Below are positions 52,269 to 60,820 of a DNA stretch of 64,000 nucleotides, in pieces. The notes beneath the pieces were generated by a model. The model saw only the letters and a program-made list of their open reading frames with translations, ran no database searches and was not told where the DNA came from. The stretch covers positions 1,054,001 through 1,118,000 of the forward strand of contig NZ_LT607409.1 of NCBI RefSeq assembly GCF_900091505.1, given 5' to 3'. Position 1 is the first letter of the stretch; every line of letters begins with the position of its first letter. The stretch is from Micromonospora chokoriensis. GTDB taxonomy: Bacteria > Actinomycetota > Actinomycetes > Mycobacteriales > Micromonosporaceae. The translations under genes were made by a program, and so were the position numbers.

Positions 52269-52658
52269 GTGACGATGCTGGACCGGCTGTCGGCCGAGAA
52301 GTACATCCTGCTCACGACCTTCCGCAAGGACGGTCGGGCGGTGCCGACGCCGGTCTGGTCGGTACGCGACGGTGACGCGTTGGCGGTCTGGACCCGGGCC
52401 GACTCGGGCAAGGTCAAACGGATCCGCCACAACGGCGAGGTGACGGTGGCTCCGTGCGACGTGCGGGGCCGCCCACACGGGGCGGAGGTGCCGGCCCACG
52501 CGACGATCTACGGGAGCGGCGACACCGGTCGGGTCCGTGACCTGCTCAAGCACAAGTACCGCCTGATCGGTCGACTCAGTCTGCTGGGCAGCCGGCTTCG
52601 GCGGGGCGAGGGCGGCACGGTCGGCATCCGGGTGACGCTGGCCGAGTCGCGGCGCTGA
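52269..52658 (+). CDS. PPOX-class F420/flavin-dependent oxidoreductase
   Basis: 129 residues of the split beta-barrel fold: SAEKYILLTTFRKDGRAVPTPVW, WTRADSGKVKRIRHNGEVT and PHGAEVPAHATI are features of the PPOX (Rv2074/Rv1155-like) F420-dependent subgroup. Substrate unknown. GTG at 52269 lies six bases after TATCCT, so a leaderless message is probable; ATG at 52275 is an alternative. Followed by a hairpin terminator shared with bldC. Confidence 0.86.
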   Translation: MTMLDRLSAEKYILLTTFRKDGRAVPTPVWSVRDGDALAVWTRADSGKVKRIRHNGEVTVAPCDVRGRPHGAEVPAHATIYGSGDTGRVRDLLKHKYRLIGRLSLLGSRLRRGEGGTVGIRVTLAESRR

Positions 52659-52676
52659 GTCGACGCGGGCGTGGAA

Positions 52677-52706
52677 AGGGGCGGCGGATCGAGATCCACC
52701 GCCCCT
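52677..52706. terminator. Bidirectional hairpin terminator
   Basis: 13-bp stem with one mismatch (52677-52689 with 52694-52706), 4-nt loop, between the PPOX gene and bldC stops. Confidence 0.7.
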
Positions 52707-52728
52707 GACCGGAAAAACTGGTGCCGAC

Positions 52729-52938
52729 TCAGTCGCCCTGTCGCTGCTGCGGGATCTGACCCTGCAACAGCGCCCTGACCTCCGACTCGCGGTAGCGACG
52801 GTGGCCACCCAGGGTGCGGATGGCGCTGAGCTTGCCAGCCTTGGCCCACCGGGTCACCGTCTTCGGGTCGACACGGAACATCGACGCCACCTCGGCCGGT
52901 GTAAGTAGCGGCTCTGGTTCGTGCGTTCGCGATGCCAT
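52729..52938 (-). CDS. bldC: Developmental regulator BldC
   Basis: 69 residues, the exact size of Streptomyces BldC. MerR-like helix-turn-helix (LLTPAEVASMFRVDPKTVTRW) plus wing (RTLGGHRRYRESEVRALL) and a short Gln-rich tail; no effector domain. BldC binds direct repeats cooperatively and delays entry into development in streptomycetes; the same role is inferred here. ATG with GAGGAGTGA upstream. The 251 bp beyond its start (52939-53189) is A/T-richer and probably holds its promoter, with a small dyad at 53119-53134. Confidence 0.95.
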   Translation of the reverse strand: MASRTHEPEPLLTPAEVASMFRVDPKTVTRWAKAGKLSAIRTLGGHRRYRESEVRALLQGQIPQQRQGD

Positions 52939-53189
52939 CGGTCACTCCTCCACATGTATAGACATCGGCCGGGGTCCCGCCGGCCGACGCGTCTCCCATG
53001 GTCCGGCTAGTCCCCGATGTCCGACATGGGCCGAACGGATGAAGGTCCCTAGACGGACGGATGAACCATGCCCGATTTTTACGACTTTTACACGGCAGAA
53101 AGTACCTTATTCGGACTCATGATCACGGTTCGTGATGCGTCAACTACGAGCGCACCTCACTTTGGGAGCGCTCCTACGGCGATTTGCCC

Positions 53190-54029
53190 CTAGTTGCACC
53201 GCTCCAGCAACTGCACCGCGCGCCAGCGGGCCACCAACTTGTCGTACGCGGCCGACGCCTCGTCGGCCTCACCACGCGACAGCCCCGCCAGGCCTCCGGC
53301 GACCAGTTCGGGAGAGTCGTCGGCTTCGAGCGTCTCGTCGGACAGAAGGTCCACCAGGCCGCCGTAGTCCAACTCGACCACCGAGCGGGGATGGAACTCC
53401 TCCAACCAGCGAGCCGCCTCCTCCACCGCCTCGGTGATCGGCGCGTCACCCACCGACTTGCGCAACACCGACAGGGCGCGGGAGGACCGACGGCGGGCCT
53501 TCGAGATCTCCGTGCGGTAGCGCAACGCGCGTCGCCCCGGCCGGGTGACCAGGTCCCGTTCGGCCGGGTCGAAGAGCACGAACCACCGCAGCGGTACGCC
53601 CCAGGTGGCGATCTGCTCGTGCACCCGGGGCACGCCGTGCTCCAGCACCCGCGCGCCGCTGCGCCAGTCGTCGACGACAGCCCTGGCCTGCCCGGCGAGC
53701 ACCGGTGGCACGAAGGCGTCGGCGAGCACCGAGGGCACGCCGTCCCGAGCGCTGAGCGCCGCCTCAGCGACCCGGATCCGCAGGTTCCACGGGCAGACCA
53801 GGAGGCTGTCGTCCGTCTCCAGGACGTACGCCTCCTCCGGCAGGTCGGGCAGCCGGGTCCAACCGGCGCCCAGCGCCTCGATCACCGCCGTCCGCTGCCG
53901 GCCGGGCCCCTCGACGGGGGCGACGGCCCTCCCCTCCGAGACGTATCGGCGCCAGTAGCTCTGCCGGTCCCGGTCGAAGGCGGTCAACGGTTCGTACACG
54001 CGCAGGTAAGAAGCGAAGAGCGACGGCAC
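53190..54029 (-). CDS. Conserved hypothetical protein next to bldC
   Basis: About 279 residues from the GTG at 54029, which has GGGAGG eight bases before it. An upstream GTG at 54125 with TAGTAT ahead is an alternative leaderless start. Sequence opens [22 protein letters not shown] and is helical, Arg-rich and Cys-poor, with [26 protein letters not shown] near the end. No membrane or signal segment. I recall a homologue at the same place beside bldC in Streptomyces, so it belongs to the conserved bldC-vdh block; function unknown. Confidence 0.75.
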   Translation of the reverse strand: MPSLFASYLRVYEPLTAFDRDRQSYWRRYVSEGRAVAPVEGPGRQRTAVIEALGAGWTRLPDLPEEAYVLETDDSLLVCPWNLRIRVAEAALSARDGVPSVLADAFVPPVLAGQARAVVDDWRSGARVLEHGVPRVHEQIATWGVPLRWFVLFDPAERDLVTRPGRRALRYRTEISKARRRSSRALSVLRKSVGDAPITEAVEEAARWLEEFHPRSVVELDYGGLVDLLSDETLEADDSPELVAGGLAGLSRGEADEASAAYDKLVARWRAVQLLERCN

Positions 54030-54222
54030 GGCGCGATCCTCCCACGAACCGCAGCCGTACGCGGTCAGCGGCCGGACCACGCGCGCCGCAACGTGGGACG
54101 GCGGCGGCGCGTCGAGCATCCGCACGGCGGCCGATACTAGGCTCGATCACACCGGCAGCATCCCCGCCGGGTTCCACCAGGTCCGCGTCCCACAAGGGCG
54201 CACACCACTCCAGGAGCCAATC

Positions 54223-55305
54223 ATGGGCGTATTCGCGAGCACCGACGACCCGGTATCGACAGGTCACGAACAGGTCGTGTTCTGCCAGGACAAGCAGAGC
54301 GGCCTGAAGGCGATCATCGGGATCTACTCCACCGCGCTGGGGCCGGCGCTCGGCGGCACCCGCTTCTACCCGTACGCCAGCGAGGAGGACGCCCTCGCCG
54401 ACGTGCTGGACCTGTCCCGTGGGATGGCGTACAAGAACGCGCTCGCCGGCCTGGACCTGGGTGGCGGCAAGGCCGTCATCTGGGGTGACCCGGAGCAGAT
54501 CAAGAGCGAGGCGCTGCTGCGCGCGTACGGGCGCTTCGTGGAGTCCCTGGGCGGCCGCTACTACACCGCCTGCGACGTCGGCACGTACGTGGCGGACATG
54601 GACGTCGTGGCCCGGGAAACCCGTTACGTGACCGGTCGCAGCGTCGAGCACGGTGGCGCGGGTGACTCGTCGATCCTCACCGCCTGGGGTGTCTTCCAGG
54701 GCATGCGGGCCGCCGCCGAGCACGTCTGGGGCACCCCGAGCCTGCGTGGCCGCCGGGTCGGCGTGGCCGGCCTGGGCAAGGTCGGCAAGTACCTCACCGG
54801 GCACCTGTTGGAGGACGGCGCCGAGGTGGTCGCCACCGACGTCAACCCGAAGGCGCTGGAGTGGGTGCGCAGCAACCACCCGCAGGTCACCCTGGTCGAC
54901 GACGCCAGCGCGCTGGTCGCGGCGGACATCGACGTGTACGCCCCCTGCGCGCTGGGCGGCGCGCTGAACGACGACACCGTCCCGGCGCTGCGCGCCAAGG
55001 TGGTGACCGGCGCGGCGAACAACCAGCTCGCCCACCCGGGCATCGAGAAGCTACTGGCCGACCGGGGCATCCTCTACACGCCGGACTACGTGGTCAACGC
55101 CGGTGGCGTGATCCAGGTCGCGGACGAGATCGAGGGCTTCAACTTCGACCGGGCGAAGCTCCGGGCGACCCGGATCTACGACACCACCCGCGAGATCCTG
55201 CGTCTCGCGGACGCCGAGGGCGTGCCGCCCGCGGTGGCGGCGGACCGGCTGGCCGAGCGGCGGATGGCGGACATCGGCCGGCTCCGCGGGATCCACCTGC
55301 GCTGA
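54223..55305 (+). CDS. vdh: Valine/leucine dehydrogenase
   Basis: 360 residues of the Glu/Leu/Phe/Val dehydrogenase family. Catalytic lysines Lys71 ([14 protein letters not shown]) and Lys83, and a Rossmann [18 protein letters not shown] near 180. Oxidatively deaminates branched-chain amino acids to 2-oxo acids with NAD; by length and neighbourhood I call it Vdh, as in Streptomyces. ATG with CAGGAG. Followed by a strong terminator. Supplies acyl-CoA starters for branched fatty acids and polyketides. Confidence 0.9.
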   Translation: MGVFASTDDPVSTGHEQVVFCQDKQSGLKAIIGIYSTALGPALGGTRFYPYASEEDALADVLDLSRGMAYKNALAGLDLGGGKAVIWGDPEQIKSEALLRAYGRFVESLGGRYYTACDVGTYVADMDVVARETRYVTGRSVEHGGAGDSSILTAWGVFQGMRAAAEHVWGTPSLRGRRVGVAGLGKVGKYLTGHLLEDGAEVVATDVNPKALEWVRSNHPQVTLVDDASALVAADIDVYAPCALGGALNDDTVPALRAKVVTGAANNQLAHPGIEKLLADRGILYTPDYVVNAGGVIQVADEIEGFNFDRAKLRATRIYDTTREILRLADAEGVPPAVAADRLAERRMADIGRLRGIHLR

Positions 55306-55310
55306 GCCTT

Positions 55311-55343
55311 CCCGGAGGCGGATCGACGGGATCCGCCTCCGGG
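55311..55343 (+). terminator. Terminator after vdh
   Basis: Perfect 14-bp stem (55311-55324 with 55330-55343), 5-nt loop, six bases after the stop. Confidence 0.85.
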
Positions 55344-55606
55344 CCACCAGTATGGGCGCGGCTGGGTAAGCTGAGGCCGGATCGAATTTTGGTGCGGTTT
55401 GTCCGGTGTCACGGGCGCTAACCGTTCCGCTCCTTACCCGGTACACTGGGTGACGGCCGGATCGACGCGACGCGCAGAGCCGGCTGACGGTAACCCGAGG
55501 TGCCGAACGGTGGCATCCCCATGTACCGTAAGAGCCACGAGAGATGCCTGACGTCATCGGGGCCCGCCTTCGGGCTGCCCCGCATTCTGTGCGAGGGGGT
55601 CGAGCC

Positions 55607-55822
55607 ATGGGGCGCGGCCGTGCTAAGGCCAAGCAGACGAAGGTGGCCCGGGAGTTGAAGTACCACTCCCCGAACACCGACCTCACCGCCTTGCAGCGCG
55701 AACTGGCGGGTGCTGGTAAGTCTGAGCACCACTTCGACGACGACTCTAAAGAGTTCGTCGACGACGATGATGAGGATCACGCGGACGACGATCCGGATCC
55801 CTGGGTCCGTCCGACCCGCTGA
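55607..55822 (+). CDS. DUF3073 domain protein
   Basis: 71 residues. Basic N-terminus GRGRAKAKQTKVARELKYHSPNTDL is the DUF3073 signature; the C-terminal third is Asp/Glu-rich (DDDSKEFVDDDDEDHADDD). Abundant small cytoplasmic protein of unknown function, conserved across actinobacteria between vdh and purM. ATG with GAGGGGG. Positive-then-negative charge layout suggests nucleic-acid or ribosome contact (inference). Confidence 0.9.
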   Translation: MGRGRAKAKQTKVARELKYHSPNTDLTALQRELAGAGKSEHHFDDDSKEFVDDDDEDHADDDPDPWVRPTR

Positions 55823-55836
55823 CCTCTCGACGCAAC

Positions 55837-55864
55837 TGAGCACGCGGTGATCCCCGCGTGCTCA
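55837..55864 (+). terminator. Terminator after the DUF3073 gene
   Basis: 11-bp stem (55837-55847 with 55854-55864), 6-nt loop. Confidence 0.65.
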
Positions 55865-55897
55865 CGCACGTCCCGTGCAGGTGCAGTCGCCGACGAC

Positions 55898-55945
55898 CAG
55901 GGGCCTGACCCGACCGGAACACTCCGGCCGCTCGACAGGCCCCTG
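55898..55945 (-). terminator. Probable terminator of the RiPP cassette
   Basis: 10-bp stem (55898-55907 with 55936-55945) with a long 28-nt loop, directly after the precursor stop on the minus strand. Weaker than the others because of the loop. Confidence 0.45.
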
Positions 55946-55956
55946 TTCACGGCCTC

Positions 55957-56184
55957 TCAGCGCGGGCGGTTGTTCCAGTTGTAGAACGTCGGGATGTTCT
56001 CGAAGTGGTTCCAGGCACAGACCGCGCTCGCGCCGTCGCCGCCTGACACCTCCGAACGCTGGCGTCGCGCGGCCTCTGCCTCCCGCAACAGCGCCACGAG
56101 GCCAGGAGCAGCCTCCCGCACACGCTCGTTGACGCCGTCATCCGCTGTGCGCTCGGGCCGCCGGTCACCGGTGCTCTCGGGCAT
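55957..56184 (-). CDS. amcA: Cyclophane RiPP precursor peptide, AmcA-like
   Basis: 75 residues with GGAGG upstream of the ATG. An acidic/basic leader (to about 50) with a helix VREAAPGLVALLREAEAARR is followed by a core crowded with aromatic and Asn residues: W58-N-H60, F61-E-N63, F67-Y-N69 and W70-N-N72, ending RPR. Each triplet has the aromatic-x-Asn/His spacing that three-residue-cyclophane radical SAM enzymes cross-link. I recall a RefSeq family of multiple-cyclophane RiPPs named AmcA/AmcB that this fits; the name is from memory. Its first 20 bases overlap the end of the maturase gene, so precursor follows maturase. No transporter or protease gene adjoins. Confidence 0.78.
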   Translation of the reverse strand: MPESTGDRRPERTADDGVNERVREAAPGLVALLREAEAARRQRSEVSGGDGASAVCAWNHFENIPTFYNWNNRPR

Positions 56185-57286
56185 GCTCCAACACTCCCTC
56201 CAATAGGCGGATCTTGCTGTTGCGGCAGTGCTCGGTCTCCGTACCGTCAAAACGCCCCAGCTCGAAGTAACGGTTGGCGGCATGGCCACCGCCGCAGAAG
56301 CCGAAGTAGGGGCAGGACACCCGACACGCCTCCACACCGCTGAGGAACTCCCCCACCCACGGCGTGGCCGCCGCCGCGCCGAGGATCTCCGCCAGTGGGG
56401 TTCTCAGGACGTTGCCGCTGCTGAAGTCGCCGTAGCGGGGGTGGGTGAAACCAGCCAACTCCGGGGACAGCACGGTCACCGAGCCGTCGTGGCCGATCGT
56501 CGGGATCGGGTCCAGGTGGCGGGGCAGCACACCGTCAGCCGAGCCGTCGAGCACCGCCGCGGCGTAGCGCATCGACCACTCGACCTCACGGAGGTGGATC
56601 CGGGGCGCACGCCGCCAGGCCGCGACCAACTCCGCCCAGAACCCGGTCACCGCCGACTCGTCGTGGCGGTTGCCCCGGGTGTTGACGCCCTCGGTCTCCT
56701 CGATGTTGATGCCCAACACGTCGCAGCCGAGATCGAGGAAGTAGTCGTACAACTCGGTGGCCAACCCTCGCTCCGGGCGGGACACCACGGCCAGGGCGGA
56801 GAAGGGCAGACCGCGTCGGCGCAGCGCCGCGACACCACGCACGATCCGGTCGTACGCCGGCTGGCCTCCCCGGTTGACCCGGTCACCGTTGCGCGCCCGC
56901 GGCCCGTCGACGCTCACGCTCACCCGCATCTCGTGCCGGGCGAAGAAGTCGCACCACTCGTCGTCGATCAGGGTGGCGTTGGTCTGCACGTGGTGCTCGA
57001 CCTCGGGCCCGAACGGCGCGATCAGGTCGGCCAGGTGCTCCGGACCGGCGGCCAACGGTTCACCGCCGTGCCACACCACGGAGAACCGACCGGCCGCCGC
57101 CCAGGGGTTGACCGCCACCGCCACCGCCTCGGCCACCTCCACCGGCATGCGCTGGTCGGTGGCCCGAAAAGGCAGGTAGCAGTACGCGCAGTCAAGGTTG
57201 CACAGGGTCGTCGGCTGCATGACGACGTACGACGGGACGGCGGCAAGACCGCGCATCCCGCTGAACGACTGTCCCCGAGCAGCCAT
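56165..57286 (-). CDS. amcB: Radical SAM/SPASM cyclophane-forming peptide maturase, AmcB-like
   Basis: 373 residues. The [4Fe-4S]-SAM motif is CNLDCAYC (Cys29, Cys33, Cys36); a C-terminal SPASM-like region has CRVSCPYFGFCGGGHA and a later HCRN Cys. SVVWHGGEPLAAG and the VQTNATLIDDEWCDFFA, VSVDGP stretches are typical of anSME/FxsB/GrrM-type peptide maturases. With the aromatic/Asn-rich precursor overlapping its 3' end it should cross-link aromatic side chains to Asn/His beta-carbons. ATG at 57286 behind GGAGGAGGG; a longer upstream start is unlikely. Has its own candidate promoter and is inserted between DUF3073 and purM. Confidence 0.88.
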   Translation of the reverse strand: MAARGQSFSGMRGLAAVPSYVVMQPTTLCNLDCAYCYLPFRATDQRMPVEVAEAVAVAVNPWAAAGRFSVVWHGGEPLAAGPEHLADLIAPFGPEVEHHVQTNATLIDDEWCDFFARHEMRVSVSVDGPRARNGDRVNRGGQPAYDRIVRGVAALRRRGLPFSALAVVSRPERGLATELYDYFLDLGCDVLGINIEETEGVNTRGNRHDESAVTGFWAELVAAWRRAPRIHLREVEWSMRYAAAVLDGSADGVLPRHLDPIPTIGHDGSVTVLSPELAGFTHPRYGDFSSGNVLRTPLAEILGAAAATPWVGEFLSGVEACRVSCPYFGFCGGGHAANRYFELGRFDGTETEHCRNSKIRLLEGVLEHAREHR

Positions 57287-57320
57287 CACCCTCCTCCGCC
57301 TGGCCTGAGGGGTGCCCTTC

Positions 57321-57350
57321 AGGCTAGGCGGCATTGGCCACTCGGGTGAA
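57321..57350 (-). promoter_or_regulatory. Candidate promoter of the RiPP cassette
   Basis: On the minus strand TTCACC (57350-57345) and TAGCCT (57326-57321) are 18 bp apart, about 35 bp before the maturase start. Confidence 0.45.
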
Positions 57351-57387
57351 GCCCTGATCAGGTGCCCGTACGATCACCAGAGGGTGA

Positions 57388-58542
57388 TCATCCCCGGGTG
57401 TGCTGACCGACCATCTGCACGTTGCCGGTGCCCTCGATGATTTCGCCGGCCTGCCACGCCTCGACACCACGGCCGGTCAGCGTGGCCAGCGCCCGGTCGG
57501 CGTCCTCGGCCGACACGATCGCGAACATGCCGACACCCATGTTGAAGGTGGACTCCATGTCCTGGTCGTCGATGCGACCCTTCGTCTGGATCAGATCGAA
57601 GATCGGCTGCGGCTTCCAGGTGGACCGGTTGACCACCGCGTCGACGTGCTCGGGCAGCACCCGGACCAGGTTGCCGGGGATGCCGCCGCCGGTGATGTGG
57701 GACAGCGCCCGCACCTCGGCCTCGGCGATCAGCTTCAGGCAGTCCTTGGCGTAGATCTTGGTGGGGGTGAGCAGCTCCTCCCCCAGGGTCCGCTGCCGAC
57801 CGAAGTCGTCGATCACGATGTCCAGGCGCATCCGGGCCGCACCGAGGAGCACGTGCCGGACCAGCGAGTAACCGTTGGAGTGCAGGCCGGAGGAGCGCAT
57901 GGCGATCACGACGTCGCCCACCTCGACCCGCTCCGGGCTGAGGATGTCCGCCTCCTCGACCACACCGACACCGGTCGCGGAGATGTCGTACTCGTCCGGG
58001 CGCAGCACGCCCGGGTGCTCGGCGGTCTCCCCGCCCAGCAACGCGCAGCCCGCGTACCGGCAGCCGTCGGCGATGCCCGCCCCGATCTCGGCGACCTTGT
58101 CCGGAACGACCTCGCCGGTGGCGATGTAGTCGAGCAGGAACAGCGGCTCGGCACCGCACGCCACCAGGTCGTCCACGACCATCGCCACCAGGTCGATGCC
58201 GACCGTGTCGTGGATGTCCATCTGCTGAGCGATCACCAGCTTGGTGCCCACCCCGTCGGTGGAGGACGCCAGGATCGGGTTCTTGTACTTCTTCGTGTCC
58301 AGCCGGAACAGGCCGGCGAAGCCGCCGAGGTCACCCAGCACCTCCGGCCGGCGGGTCTGTCGCACCTTCGACTTGAGCAACTCCACCGCGCGGTCCCCCG
58401 CGTCGATGGAGACCCCGGCATCGGCGTACGAGACCGAGCGTTTACGCGCCTGACGGCCAGCACCGCCCGTCCACGGCTGACGGTCGCCGCCGGCGCCGGT
58501 CGGGCTGCTTCCTGCGCCGCTGCGCTCGGACACGTGCGTCAC
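57388..58542 (-). CDS. purM: Phosphoribosylformylglycinamidine cyclo-ligase (AIR synthetase)
   Basis: 384 residues. After a basic ~35-residue extension it starts SVSYADAGVSIDAGDRAVE; ASSTDGVGTKL, ALLGGETAEHPG and SSGLHSNGYSLVR are PurM signatures, and HITGGGIPGN the C-terminal one. Closes the imidazole ring in de novo purine synthesis. GTG at 58542 has GGGGAG; 57 bp downstream of purF, so one operon. A small hairpin covers its stop. Confidence 0.96.
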   Translation of the reverse strand: MTHVSERSGAGSSPTGAGGDRQPWTGGAGRQARKRSVSYADAGVSIDAGDRAVELLKSKVRQTRRPEVLGDLGGFAGLFRLDTKKYKNPILASSTDGVGTKLVIAQQMDIHDTVGIDLVAMVVDDLVACGAEPLFLLDYIATGEVVPDKVAEIGAGIADGCRYAGCALLGGETAEHPGVLRPDEYDISATGVGVVEEADILSPERVEVGDVVIAMRSSGLHSNGYSLVRHVLLGAARMRLDIVIDDFGRQRTLGEELLTPTKIYAKDCLKLIAEAEVRALSHITGGGIPGNLVRVLPEHVDAVVNRSTWKPQPIFDLIQTKGRIDDQDMESTFNMGVGMFAIVSAEDADRALATLTGRGVEAWQAGEIIEGTGNVQMVGQHTRG

Positions 58543-58599
58543 GGTTCTCCCCTTTGGTTCTCGGTGCCGCCGGCGGTAGCCGGGCCGCGCCGGTTGGTG

Positions 58600-60138
58600 C
58601 TACGGGCGGTTTGCGGTAACGCCACCCGGAGTGGCGACGGACGAGCCGTTCACGTGCGAGCCTTCCAGCGCCGAGTTGGCGACGCGTCGGCCCACACCTT
58701 CGAGCACGTGCTTGCCGATCAGGTTGCCGGCCGGCAACTCGATCGGGTACTCCCCATCGAAACACGCCCGACACAACCGGGTCTTCGGCTGCTCGGTCGC
58801 GGCGATCAGGCCGGGAAGCGAAACGTAGCCCAGCGTGTCGGCGCCGATGGAGCGCCGGATGCCGTCGTTGTCCAACCCGTTGGCCAGCAGCTCTGCCCGG
58901 GTGGCGAAGTCGATGCCGTAGAAGCACGGCCAGCTGACCGGCGGGGAGGAGATCCGGACGTGCACCTCCAGCGCCCCCGCCTCGCGCAGCATCCGCACGA
59001 TGGCGCGCTGGGTGTTGCCGCGAACGATCGAGTCGTCCACGACCACCAGGCGCTTGCCCCGGACGTTCTCCCGCAGCGGGTTGAGCTTGAGCCGGATGCC
59101 GAGCTGACGCAGGGTCTGCGAGGGCTGGATGAAGGTACGGCCGACGTACGGGTTCTTCATCAGGCCGGCGCCGTAGGTGATGCCGGACGCCTCCGCGTAG
59201 CCGATCGCGGCCGGAATGCCGGACTCCGGCACGCCGATGACGAGGTCCGCCTCGACCGGGTGCTCCTTGGCCAGCTGCCGACCGATCTGCACCCGCGTCG
59301 CGTGGACGTTGCGCCCGGCGATCGTGGCGTCCGGGCGGGCGATGTAGACGTACTCGAAGAGGCAGCCCTTCGGCTCCGGCGCGGCGAACCGGGTGGAGCG
59401 CAGGCCGTTCTCGTCGATCGCGATCAACTCACCCGGCTCGACCTCGCGCACCACGCTGGCACCGACGATGTCCAGTGCGGCGGTCTCGCTGGCCACCACC
59501 CAGCCACGCTCCAGGCGGCCGAGCACGAGCGGGCGGACACCGTGCGAATCGCGGGCCGCGTAGAGGGTCGTCTCGTCCATGAAGACGAAACTGAACGCGC
59601 CACGCAGCTGCGGCAGCACCTCCAGCGCCGCCGCCTCGACCGAGAGGTCCGGTCGACCGGCCAGCAGCATCGTCACCAGGGAGGTGTCGTTGGTCGAGCC
59701 GTCCGCGACGAGGCCGCGCTCGGCGACCTCCTTCTCCAGCTCGGCCGTGTTGACCAGGTTGCCGTTGTGGGCCAACGCGATGGTCGTGCCCGAGGTGGTG
59801 GAACGGATCGTCGGCTGGGCGTTCTCCCAGTTCGACGCGCCGGTGGTGGAGTAGCGGGCGTGCCCGATCGCCAGGTGGCCGCGCAGGCTCGCCAGGGTGG
59901 GCTCGTCGAAGACCTGGGCCACCAGGCCGAGGTCCTTGTAGACCACCACGCCGGAGCCATCGCTCACCGCGATGCCCGCCGCCTCCTGACCCCGGTGCTG
60001 CAGGGCGTAGAGGCCGAAGTAGGTCAGATTGGCAACCTCTTCGCCGGGGGCCCAGACGCCGAAGACGCCACAGGCATCCTGGGGGCCAGGTCGTTGGGGG
60101 TCAAGGTCGTGGCTCAGCCGGCCGTCGCCTCGGGGCAC
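58600..60138 (-). CDS. purF: Amidophosphoribosyltransferase
   Basis: 512 residues. A 22-residue propeptide precedes the nucleophile Cys23 (DACGVFGV), so self-cleavage is expected. Glutaminase domain with YALQHRGQEAAGI, GHARYSTTG and AHNGNL; PRPP motif VVVDDSIVRGNTQ; Fe-S cysteines in the C-terminal half (WPCFYGID, CRACFDG). First committed step of purine synthesis. GTG with GAGGGAG; upstream 158 bp to the sterol carrier gene. Confidence 0.97.
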   Translation of the reverse strand: MPRGDGRLSHDLDPQRPGPQDACGVFGVWAPGEEVANLTYFGLYALQHRGQEAAGIAVSDGSGVVVYKDLGLVAQVFDEPTLASLRGHLAIGHARYSTTGASNWENAQPTIRSTTSGTTIALAHNGNLVNTAELEKEVAERGLVADGSTNDTSLVTMLLAGRPDLSVEAAALEVLPQLRGAFSFVFMDETTLYAARDSHGVRPLVLGRLERGWVVASETAALDIVGASVVREVEPGELIAIDENGLRSTRFAAPEPKGCLFEYVYIARPDATIAGRNVHATRVQIGRQLAKEHPVEADLVIGVPESGIPAAIGYAEASGITYGAGLMKNPYVGRTFIQPSQTLRQLGIRLKLNPLRENVRGKRLVVVDDSIVRGNTQRAIVRMLREAGALEVHVRISSPPVSWPCFYGIDFATRAELLANGLDNDGIRRSIGADTLGYVSLPGLIAATEQPKTRLCRACFDGEYPIELPAGNLIGKHVLEGVGRRVANSALEGSHVNGSSVATPGGVTANRP

Positions 60139-60296
60139 CTACCGCTCCCTCATGCTGGTCTGGACCGGCCGGGCGGGATCACGGGCGGATCCACACTTCT
60201 CTGCCGGGACCACTGTCGTCGCCTGACAGTGTACGCGAATCGCTGTCAGCACAGAAAGTCACGAATTCCGTGCGGAGAGTAACGCCACATGGGACG

Positions 60297-60659
60297 TCAT
60301 GACAATTCGAGGGGCAGACACCCCGAGAGGTCCGCCCGGACACCGCTCATCTGGACGCGACCCTCGGTCACCGCCTCCGCCCAACCGATCCTCCCGGTCG
60401 CCAAGCGCAGCCAGGTGTCCGGCGCCATCTCGACCACGTTCGGCGGGTTTCCCCTGGTGTGTCGAGGTCCGGGTACGCACTGGATCGCCCCGTATGGTGG
60501 GACGCGCACCTCCACCGATCGGCCGGGGGCGCGCTCCGCGAGGACGGCCAACAACGACCGGACCGCCTCTCGGAAGACTGTCCGTTCGGGCGTACACCCC
60601 TCGTCGAGCGCCGACAATGCGGCAGTTACGGCAGCGGACTTACTGTGCGGAGAGGACAC
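60297..60659 (-). CDS. Sterol carrier (SCP2-like) family protein
   Basis: 120 residues from a GTG at 60659; an upstream TTG is also open. SCP2-like pattern: [37 protein letters not shown] and [11 protein letters not shown]. These small proteins bind lipids or CoA esters; in actinobacteria one often lies beside purF with unknown role. TATCGT ends six bases before the GTG, a leaderless layout. Divergent from the membrane protein at 60821. Confidence 0.78.
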   Translation of the reverse strand: MSSPHSKSAAVTAALSALDEGCTPERTVFREAVRSLLAVLAERAPGRSVEVRVPPYGAIQCVPGPRHTRGNPPNVVEMAPDTWLRLATGRIGWAEAVTEGRVQMSGVRADLSGCLPLELS

Positions 60660-60820
60660 GACGGGACGATACGACCCGCAGGCCAACTACCCGACGCTGG
60701 CCCTGGGTCGCGCCGATCCAGTCGGACAAGGCATAGTTGCCGACGGCGTATTCGAACCGTGATGATCCCCGGCCCGGCGCCCCGCCGGTCAGAGGGAAGT
60801 CAGCCCGGAAGGCGGTGGAC

